Positions 56,393 through 64,000 of a DNA stretch of 64,000 bases are shown here, piece after piece. Source of the DNA: Gordius sp. MW1 (Eukaryota > Nematomorpha > Gordioida > Gordea > Gordiidae); assembly GCA_964036665.1 (NCBI GenBank), contig OZ038526.1, positions 3,472,001-3,536,000 on the forward strand, in the 5' to 3' direction. Each line of letters opens with the position of its first letter. Within the stretch, counting starts at the first letter, position 1. The notes under the pieces are model-generated. The model had not been told where the DNA came from. It did not search any database and saw nothing but the letters and a program-made list of their open reading frames with translations. Both the position numbers and the translations under genes were made by a program.

Positions 56393-56650
56393 GGCTAAGG
56401 TGGTATGGGAATTTACTAAGAGGGAAGACGACTGATATAAATCTTAAAGTACTGGACATGGAGGTACCGGAGAAGAGGGTAAGAGGACGACCTAGTGTCA
56501 CTTGCAAAGGGTAAGTGGGCAAAGTTATGAAAATTAAGAAGATTAATCAAGACAGCACTCAACAGATCAAGATGGAAGAAACTCATAAAAACAAACCCCA
56601 CGATTGTGGGATCAAATACTAGAGAAGAAAAAGATATTATATCAGTTTTA
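56393..56650 (+). pseudogene. Non-LTR retrotransposon C-terminal relic (RGRP type)
   Basis: Plus-strand translation reads RWYGNLLRGKT, then LDMEVPEKRVRGRPSVTCK, then a polar stretch with INQDSTQQIKMEE. This matches the C-terminal pattern RW-x-G-H ... EV-x-G-x-R-x-R-G-R-P-x-x-R-W of LINE reverse transcriptases. Two stops interrupt it. Confidence 0.65.
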
Positions 56651-56742
56651 GACGATAGAAGAGTAATCACACAAATCTAGCTAGGGTGTCTTAAATGATG
56701 ACAAAATAAATTATTTAAAAACTGTTTAAACCTATAGTAGAA

Positions 56743-57497
56743 ACCTCCACGGACGCGGGTCTGGTTCGGGCTTAAAAATTTAAATGTCTTCGGTTAGGGT
56801 CGAGTTCGGGTTGTTAAAATGCTTTCGGGTCGGGTTGATTTAAAGAGTTGGGTCAAAGGTCATGGATCATACACTGCAAAATACACGGGACATATCTTTT
56901 AAATTAATAATTTTATTAATATCGAAATGTAGAATTAATTAAGATCATTCGTCCATGGGCGTAGCCAGGAATGGATTTAGAGGGGGGCAACAATGATTTA
57001 GGTTAAGGCAAAATGATAATTTTTAGTCTTTTAGCCATAATTATATTGAATTTTGAAATAATCGGATTTAGAGGGGTGCAGCCGCCCCTCCCTGCCACCC
57101 TCTGGCTAAGCCCAAGCATTTATCCATTTAATTAACTTCCTTTTATTTATATTCATAAACCAACATATAATAAGTTTTTCTATAATGGTTCATTTGCAGA
57201 TCTATATATTCAAATTAATATGGTAAAATATTAGTACTAATGAAAATAATAATTTGTGTGTATAAAATATAACTATAAAAGAATTCACGTCGGGTAAATA
57301 TGAAAGGAATTCAGGAGGGATTCGGTAAAAAAAGTTTTAACGCTTTCGGGTCGGTCAGATTCAAGTTTAAAAATTATAAAAAGCTTTAGGGTCGGATTGA
57401 AAATTTTAAAATTCTTTTGGGTCGAGTTCGGGCAGAAAACCTTAAAAAGTTTTCTGGTCGGGTCAGGTTTGGGTTGAAAAATGACTTTGCTACTCTA
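56743..57497. mobile_element. hAT-like element carrying a nested short MITE
   Basis: Both ends carry degenerate GGGTCGGGTT repeats. The right end ACTTTGCTACTCTA is the inverse of the TAGAG...GCAAAGT start seen at 26101. Inside lies the CATGGGCGTAGCC MITE (56953-57113). The target duplication is not clear and no transposase was found. Confidence 0.5.
56953..57113. mobile_element. Short MITE, CATGGGCGTAGCC family
   Basis: Left end CATGGGCGTAGCCAGG, right end TCTGGCTAAGCCCAAG. Its G-tracts are shorter than in the other copies. Confidence 0.65.
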
Positions 57498-57689
57498 ACC
57501 TTAACGTTAAAAGTTGGACCATTCTACTGACTTCAAATATACATTTTTGTTGGAAAAAATAAATTTGAAAACTTCTTTAATGGAAACTGAAAGTGTTTTT
57601 AAAGAATTAAAATAGATTCCATAGATAATTGTAAGGTTCACAATTAGCTGTCCGGTGTTATTTCTAACTAGTATTAAGACTTAAATCGA

Positions 57690-58560
57690 CCTAGTGTTTC
57701 GATCTCGTCTCGGCTCGGTCTCAAAAGCAAAATCTCGTCTCGTCTCGGGCGCGATTATGAAAATCTCGATCTCGTCTCGTCTTGGTCTAGGAAAATCTCG
57801 GTCTCGTCTCGACAAAAATTCTAGTCTCGACTTTTTCGGAAAAAAATTTATACGAAATAATACGAAATAAATTTTTTTCCTATATAATTAAAATTATTAA
57901 ATAAGTGTTAAAATATGCAAACCTTTATATTTTTGAAAAACCTTAATTACAAACTTTTTAAAGATTTACCTCGACACGTCATCTCTCACAATATAAGGAT
58001 ATGAACTAATTTCTAAAGATAACATTTTCTTTGGAAAGTGCTAATTAAAAAAAAACTATAATAAATTTGAAGTATAGTACGAAAGGACGGCTTTTTGTTT
58101 AATTTATTAAATAGCATATTATGTAAATTTAGAATTTATGGTGGTGTTTCTTGACACTTTTTAGATTTGAGTTTAGACCAGTCCTCTTGTGAATGTTTTA
58201 TAGCTGAAACTTATATTTAATAAATATACTAACTAATTGCTAGATTAAAGACCTTATTGCAAATTATAGCATTTGTATCAAATTCACTGTGTCTGTCAAA
58301 TATAAATAGACTTAGACATTTATAAGCTCACCTATATATGACTTAGTTATATATTTGGGCATATTGAGACCCCCTATTAATCCTGGCTAAAGCCTCAAAG
58401 TTGATTTAAACATATTTAAGACAAACGTTTAAGTCCATTGATATTACCATCATCAATTACAGCCCAAGCGATATATTGTTATTTACAGAATTGATAACTA
58501 ATTGCACATATTAAACGTTGTAAAAACAACAATAAAAGCAACATTATTATAGGATCAAGA
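57690..58560. mobile_element. Element with TCTCGTCTCG-rich end, copy 2
   Basis: TAGTGTTTCGATCTCGTCTC followed by about 140 bp of TCTCGTCTCG-type repeats. Diverged match to 27530-28200, including the segment with AATTGCACATATTAAACG. Confidence 0.45.
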
Positions 58561-58637
58561 ACATAAGGTTTTAAACTTTAAATTAAAGTGCACGTATTTT
58601 ATTAAATGATGAAAATCACTATAATCAAATTTGTAAT

Positions 58638-58815
58638 TGTAGCGAGGTAATTGGACTGCGAAATGCTCCGGGCCACGTTATTTACCGATGTGTTGTCAAT
58701 CAAATTACCGTTAATTGGTTGTAACTTATAAATTCGTTTGATATACACGATTTAGACACTTAGTATTTTTGTATCCCTTCGTAACGTGTATTAAATAAAA
58801 TTCCTAGTCGTAACA
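58638..58815 (+). repeat. 5' LTR of Gypsy B
   Basis: TGTAGCGAGG...GTCGTAACA, 178 bp. Includes GTATTAAATAAAATTCC near the end, with an AATAAA signal. Confidence 0.88.
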
Positions 58816-58825
58816 GTGAACCTAC

Positions 58826-59347
58826 GTGGAGATGCAGAAGTATAAAATAACGGAGAACATCGACGCTTTTATAACACAATTTGAGCTATTCTTAAGGAGC
58901 GGAAATAAGCACGAGACAGACGAACAAAAAGCGGCTGTGCTACTAACCAGCCTCGAGGGGGAGGCGTTCCAATTAATATTAGAGGACTATAGACCCCAAG
59001 ATTTGACAGGAATTACATACGAAAAAACTAAAAATGGGCTAAGAAAATTATTCTAGAGGAATTCATGCGCGAGAATAATGAATTTCAAAGGCGCGACAAG
59101 GCCGATAGACACGTACGCAAATAGACTCAAGGCCGGAGCTAACAGCTGCAACTTCGGAAACGAAGAATTACAAAACAGAATTGCTGATCAATTCATTATA
59201 GGCTTACGCGATAGAAGCTTACAGGCAAGGCTGTTGGCAGAAAACGACATCAAATGGGACCGTCTAGGCGAGCTGGCGGTAACGGCCGAGACGATAAATG
59301 GGGGCTATGCACCTTGCAGGACGTGTCTGAAGGGGCGTGGAGCCTAG
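58826..59347 (+). pseudogene. Gypsy gag, one in-frame stop
   Basis: One frame runs from MEMQKYKITENIDAFITQF to GGYAPCRTCLKGRGA with a single TAG at 59054-59056. Conserved blocks are LLTSLEGEAFQLILEDY, DTYANRLKAGANSCNF and FIIGLRDRSLQARLL. This is the capsid-like Gag that forms the particle. Confidence 0.8.
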
Positions 59348-59413
59348 TGGCGAGACGAGAAACGTGTCCTGGGCCGGTCCGGATTCCCAGGCTAAACCAT
59401 GCTTTAGATATTT

Positions 59414-59580
59414 TACAGAGGGCGACGAATATTAATTCCGGCTAAGTTAAGAGGAGCGGTGCTCCAAAGACTACATAGGGGCCACGTGAGTATCAAGCGA
59501 ATGCAAGAAGTGGCGTGGCAGTATATATGGTGGCCTACTCTCAACGATGACTCATTGAGCGTAGCGAAAGGATGCCGGAA
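59414..59580 (+). other. Misplaced second copy of the integrase zinc-finger segment
   Basis: Near-identical to about 61457-61625: ATTAATTCCGGCTAAGTTAA, then LHRGHVSIKRMQEVAWQYIW, up to GCGTAGCGAAAGGATGC. It stands where fragment A has GTGTTAACAGTAGATA, i.e. just before the protease core. Confidence 0.9.
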
Positions 59581-60085
59581 TTTATTAATAACGAGTTATT
59601 CCAATGCCGGTATTGATAAAACCGGCGCGAAGATGGGCGAAGGAGATCCCATGCAACAAGGAGCCCGTCCCGACAGGGTAAGCGTGCGGCCACGAGGAAA
59701 TAAAGATCGTAGCCAAGGTGCAGGCCGATGTCCGAATGGGTAACACGAGAAAACAACTGTCGCTATTGTTAGCAGACGTAGCTGGACCGCCGTTGTGCGG
59801 GATCGATTAGATTCAAGTATGCCCGAAATCTGGCGACGAATACGTTGTAACTCGAGAGCTGCGGCGGAACGGTTCGCGGTTAATTACGTGGAAAGACCGA
59901 ATTATACCAAGTCTGCGATCCAGCACGTGATGAAGCAATCGGATGGCCGGCTAAACGAATTCCCAAAAGCAGTCAAGGGAATAACGGTGTAAGTACCGTT
60001 AAAAGAGGGCATAGATCTCGTATTAAAACCCCGCACGAAGAGTGCCGATGGCGTGGAAGAATGAAGTAGAAGAAGAGCTGAATAA
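59578..60085 (+). pseudogene. Protease remnant and linker to RT
   Basis: Aligns with 50840-51355 of fragment A, but the segment encoding the DTGA active site is deleted (TTCCAATG joins directly to CCGGTATTG at about 59607). The following linker (about 59820-60000) resembles that of fragment A. Confidence 0.75.
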
Positions 60086-60840
60086 ATGGGTCAGAGACGG
60101 GGTAATAGAACCAATCGATTTCTCAAGATGGGCCAGTCCAGTGGTACCCGTAAAAAAGGCGATGGGAGTCTACGAGTATGCATTGATTACCGGTTTATGA
60201 TTAATAAATACGCACAAAGTTTGTTGTACCCCTTACCCAAAATCAACGATTTGTTAAACAAACTCGATAACGCGTGTTGTTTTACGAAGCTGGACCTAAC
60301 TAAAGCGTATCTACAGCTTGAATTAGGTCCAGAGACGAGCCAACGATTGACTATCTCCACGCACAAGGGCTTATTTAAAGTTAACCGGATGCCTTTTGGC
60401 TTAAATTGTGCCGCGGTTATTTTCCAAAAAACAATGGATCAAATATTAGGAGGCATGGAGGGGGTAGCGGTATACATCGACGATATACTAATTGCAAGGG
60501 AAACGGAAGAAATCCACAACGAGCGGTTACTCAAAGTACTAGAAACGTTACAAAAGTGGGGGTTCGTGCCAAACATTTCCAAGAGCATCTTGTGGGCTAA
60601 GGAAGTACATTTTTGGGATACGTAATAAGTAACAAGGGGATTCAGACAAACGACAATAAAGCCGAACTAGTTACGCAGTGGAAAAATTTAACAAACAAAA
60701 ATGAAATGAAATCGTTCCTTGGGTTAACAGCTTTCATTAAGGACAACGCCAAAATCGTGCACTTGATTCATAAACTCATAAAAAAAACGTGACGTACCAT
60801 TGGGGTGGAGAATAACAAGGCGCATTTGAAGCCATCGAGT
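60086..60840 (+). pseudogene. Gypsy reverse transcriptase
   Basis: Contains IEPIDFSRWASPVVPVKK, LRVCIDYRFMINKYAQ, FTKLDLTKAYLQLEL, MPFGLNCAAVIFQK and the active site YIDDIL (about 60472-60490), then KSFLGLTAFIKDN (about 60712-60750). A stop at 60623-60625 and a frame change at about 60605 (FWDT in place of FLGY) break it, and a further stop lies at 60790-60792. It copies element RNA into DNA in active relatives. Confidence 0.9.
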
Positions 60841-60848
60841 CCGCGCTT

Positions 60849-61372
60849 ATGATAGCCCCTGTACTAGCATACTTTAATAGCGATTGGGAGACTGGCCTGG
60901 TCGTGGACGCCTCTGGTACAGGGTTAGGGGCCATCTTACAGCAACGAGCACCAGGAGAGAAATGGAGAGTGGTGGCCTATGCTTTAAGAGCGTTAAACGA
61001 TATTGAAAGCCGGTATTCGACGATCGAACGAGAGGCGCTTGCGGTGGTTTATGGACTAAAAAAGTTCAATGAATATATACAAGGACGAAGCGTTACTATT
61101 ATGACGGATCATAGACCGCTAGTATATATATTTGATCAGAGCAAAAGGGGCAAGGAACAATGGTCACCACGTCTAACTAGGTGGGCGCTCATGGTATCAG
61201 GCTAACCAAGTTTGAGTACAACAAGGGATTCGAAAACGCGGCAGATTTCTTGGCCAGAAAACCGAACGAACACGCGTATCAGGTTAGCGAGGAAATGCCA
61301 GAAGACTCAACAAATCCATTTATATTATTGAAGATTGAACGTAGTGAGACATCAGTTAAAAGAGTAGATTAG
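60849..61372 (+). pseudogene. Gypsy RNase H and connection
   Basis: MIAPVLAYFNSDWETGLVVD followed by ASGTGLGAIL, SRYSTIEREALAVVYGLKKF and MTDHRPLVYIF are the typical RNase H segments of Ty3/Gypsy pol. A one-base frame change at about 61195-61205 leads into FEYNKGFENAADFLARKPNE (61213-61270), which should be contiguous. Confidence 0.88.
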
Positions 61373-61449
61373 AGGTAAACAAAACACAATGGTCACTTAT
61401 GGTCTAAAACGCTCCTACCAAAAACACATGCCAAAGTTACATGAAGCAA

Positions 61450-63216
61450 AAAGCATAATATTTTACAAAGGGCGACGATATTAATTCCGGCTAAGTTAAA
61501 AGGAGAGGTACTCCAAAGACTACATAGGGGCCACGTGGGTATCAAGAGAATGCAAGAAGTGGCGTGGCAGTATATATGGTGGCCCACTCTCGACGATGAC
61601 TTATTGAGCGTAGCGAAAGGGTGCAGCAAGTGCAATTACACTGCCGTGGCGGCGAAGAAGGCACCGTTGATAGAGTGTCAGCCTAGCCATAGACCGTGGG
61701 TTCAAGTACATATCAATATCATGGGTCCTCTCAAGGGTAACTCATACCTGATTATAATGTTCGGACTACCTATTTGAATCCTTATTGTTAAGAAATAAAA
61801 TAGTATAAGATCCCATGGACGTATCCGCGGTATAATTAATTAAATCGTATAATGATATTTTGGATATAAAGGTAGATGTTAGACGATGGGCGGAGGGAAA
61901 TATCCGTGAATAGGCTGGATTGTATAAGGACTAATGAGCCGGTATTGGGTTAGGGGGCGGTTTGGTCTTTTGGGGATGGTTGTTCTAAGTAGAAATATAA
62001 ATATATGATTATATCATGATAAAATTCTCGCTATTTAAGTCGACGCGCTTCTCAATTTACATGAGGGATGCCTTACGACAGGTCGATGTACTGCACATCT
62101 CCACTAATATGAGGCATGCCTTTTACATATTCGTCTGCTTCTAATTAGTGCCCATTTATTCACCTAACTAATTAAATTACATTTTATTCACACCACCCAT
62201 TACATTAAACATTATTCCCACCACTAGTTGGTAAGATACAACACGCCATCCTTCTTAGCTCATTTGCGTAAGCTCATCTGCGTAGGTTCGTCTGCGTAAA
62301 CTCTTAGTGATGTGTGCAAACCACATTAAATTTAAACATTTAACCAAATTTATCTACACAGCTACAACACTGGTAATGGTGGACAATAGCTCGAAATGGG
62401 TAGAGTTGTTTAAATTATAAGACACCACATGCACATCGACCACCATTACAAAAAAACTTGCCGAAGCGTTTGCTAGATTTGGAAATCCACCATCGTTAAT
62501 ATTAGATAACGGCCCGCAATTCAAAGGGCAGGAATTACAGAATTTTTGCAAAATGAGAGGGATTTATCAGCGATGGACAGCCCCTTACCATCCTGCGTCA
62601 AACGGTCTGGCAGAAAGGTATGTATGATTAATTAAAGAAGCCAATATCAGAAACGAGTCGGAAGTAGGGCTAAGTAGATTTTTGGAAAACTACACATCTA
62701 CAAAACACCCCACAACCAATAAAAGCCCAGCAGATGTGATGCTAAAAAGGCGTATGCGAACCGAATGGGAGGTATTGAGGGAAACCGCTCCACAACAATC
62801 ATTAGAGACCGGGAACCCGCGGATGTTCAACGTAGGAGACTTGGTTTGGGGATGCATTTTTTGGGACCAAGGAAATGGGTAAAAGGCATGATAAAAGCCA
62901 AGCACTGGAGTCGCTCCTACGATGTACAAGCACAGGGAAGAAAGCACCACCGACACGTGGATCAAGTAAGGAAACGGAAACTCCTGGAATGGACCACACT
63001 GGAACAAGAGAACGGGTGGCCGCAAAGGATATCATCAGAAAGGGAAGCGGGAACAAGTGCTCCAAGGGAACAAATGCAAAACCGGGGAACATTGCTACAA
63101 GAGAACAAATTTAAAACCAGTCAGGAACGCCTAGAGAAGAACCTAGTTACTCGCAGTGTAGTCGGAAACCACCAGCATTCCTTAAGGATTTTGTCTGTGA
63201 AAAGACGGGAACTATA
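61450..63216 (+). pseudogene. Gypsy integrase, interrupted
   Basis: The zinc-binding H2C2 segment HRGHVGIKRMQEVAW...C...C is at about 61525-61640. The core begins VHINIMGPLKGNSYL (about 61708-61752), with Asn where the first catalytic Asp is expected. After a 0.6-kb insertion it resumes with MVDNSSKWVELF (about 62378), LILDNGPQFKG (second Asp, about 62498-62530) and HPASNGLAER (Glu, about 62590-62620). A TGA follows at about 62625. The C-terminal part has NVGDLVW (about 62830) and WSRSYDV-like text. Not functional as read. Confidence 0.85.
61751..62369. mobile_element. ~0.6-kb insertion in the integrase core, class unknown
   Basis: The reading Y-L...M-V-D-N-S-S of the integrase is split by about 620 bp of unrelated DNA without coding. 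Edges contain TAATG on both sides (61754-61758 and 62374-62378), which could be a 5-bp duplication. The inner part has TGTTCGGAC near the left edge and TACAACA near the right, which would suit a solo LTR, but neither reading is fully consistent. Confidence 0.55.
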
Positions 63217-63392
63217 GAGAGGTAATTGGAGTGCGAAGTGCCTCCGAGGATACGTTATTTACCGAAGTGTTGTCAATCAAATTACCGTTAATTGGTTGTA
63301 ACTTATATATTCGTTTGATATACACGATTTACACACTTACTATTTTTGTATCCCTTCGTAACGTGTAATAAATAATATTCCCAGTCCTAACA
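63213..63392 (+). repeat. 3' LTR of Gypsy B
   Basis: TATAGAGAGG...CAGTCCTAACA, 180 bp. Its first dinucleotide is TA instead of TG. It is closer to the fragment A LTR than to its own 5' LTR at several sites (for example GAAGTGCCTCCG). Confidence 0.88.
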
Positions 63393-64000
63393 CAAATAGT
63401 CAATTAATCTTAATAACAATTGTTTCTCAGCCTACGAATTTGCCCTTTTTAGCTGCCTTATATTTTTTTTATTTTATTTTTTATTTTATTATTTATTTTA
63501 TTTGTTTTAATTATTTTTTGTCCATATTAATTGCACATTTTTTAATTTCTGGACACTTCATCGCAATTTAGATTTTTAGCGCTCTACAAATTTTTCGAAC
63601 CACATTTTAGAATCTCATAGTCTATAATCTATATGTATCACACTAATGCTAGGCGTGTATAGTAAATTTTCATTTTATTAATTACCATCAATTAATTGTT
63701 ATTTTTTACGATTAGCCTTTAAAAATAAATGTTATCTTTTATTCAGAAAGTAATAACACAAAAAATTGAAAAGGAAAATTAAACCATCCCACTTTGTTTA
63801 TTCGTCAAGGGTTACATTATCTACAATTTGATGACAGCTAATCAAGATTAATCATATCCATTAAAAGTGTACTTCCGTCAACCATAAGGTAACCCCATAA
63901 TTTATGATATTTTTATCTATGTGATCATTCATTTTTGTGGTTATTAGAGAATTAATTAAATAATGTCTGCTTGTAAAAAAATTCATGTTTAGTATCTTGC
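63393..64000. other. AT-rich DNA to the right edge
   Basis: A T/A low-complexity stretch lies at about 63459-63520. No gene recognised. Confidence 0.4.

Larger units (their letters stand above)
58638..63392 (+). mobile_element. Gypsy-type LTR retrotransposon B, two LTRs, damaged gag-pol
   Basis: 5' LTR 58638-58815, 3' LTR 63213-63392. Between them are gag, a disrupted protease, RT, RNase H and integrase in Ty3/Gypsy order on the plus strand. The flanking pentamers (GTAAT and CAAAT) do not match, so no target duplication is visible. The LTRs differ at several positions, so the copy is old. It carries a misplaced integrase segment (59414-59580) and an insertion in the integrase core (about 61751-62369). 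Confidence 0.9.

Noticed and set aside
58638-63392. Endogenous retrovirus with env gene
   Set aside because: After integrase there is only the integrase C-terminal region and then the 3' LTR; no envelope-like frame with signal or membrane segments.

Overview
This window comes from the nuclear genome of an invertebrate animal. It carries three intron-containing genes of conserved animal families: a sphingomyelin-synthase-related protein with an N-terminal SAM domain (SMSr/SAMD8), the mitochondrial ribosomal protein mS24 (MRPS24/uS3m), and a NIFK/Nop15-type nucleolar RRM protein. The rest is AT-rich DNA packed with transposons of many classes. Some introns are very short (33, 40, 43, 56 and 70 bp), beside others of 2-3 kb filled with repeats. 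I could not place the species more precisely from sequence alone. I saw no rRNA, canonical tRNA gene, CRISPR array or operon.

Layout. 1-2918: decayed Helitron Rep gene (minus) with an 11-copy 69-bp in-frame repeat. 3.6-4.4 kb: small tandem repeat and an orphan FLYWCH finger. 4989-6897: long inverted-repeat element. 8121-10659: MULE with FLYWCH fingers and a decayed transposase. 12.0-20.7 kb: arrays and inverted copies of a short-repeat superfamily that I interpret as Helentron/HINE-like, with SINE, LINE and hAT pieces. 21.1-22.1 kb: GC-richer decayed coding DNA. 23974-24795: NIFK-like gene (minus). 25413-26088: perfect tetranucleotide microsatellite. 29095-33691: Helitron with both ends readable, holding Rep remnants, a LINE relic and a hAT element. 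35206-37039: foldback element with a perfect 9-bp target duplication. 37823-44531: SMSr gene (plus, six exons). 45233-47949: mRpS24 gene (minus, two exons), tail-to-tail with SMSr. 48208-49419: miniature LTR element. 50023-54668: a Gypsy fragment, a HINE-like copy, a hAT inside it and a foldback inside that. 56.4-58.6 kb: LINE and hAT-like pieces. 58638-63392: Gypsy-type element with both LTRs and a damaged gag-pol.

The three host genes act in unrelated processes (ceramide phosphoethanolamine synthesis in the ER, mitochondrial translation, ribosome biogenesis), and nothing suggests co-regulation. The most informative material is the nesting and chimerism of mobile elements, several of which can be delimited exactly by target-site duplications or by a paralogous empty site. 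No single cargo-bearing new system was found. The best candidates for undescribed biology are the HINE-like superfamily, which shares one terminal block and a 15-nt hairpin but carries different minisatellite cores, and a Gypsy element whose protease site was replaced by a second copy of its integrase zinc-finger segment.
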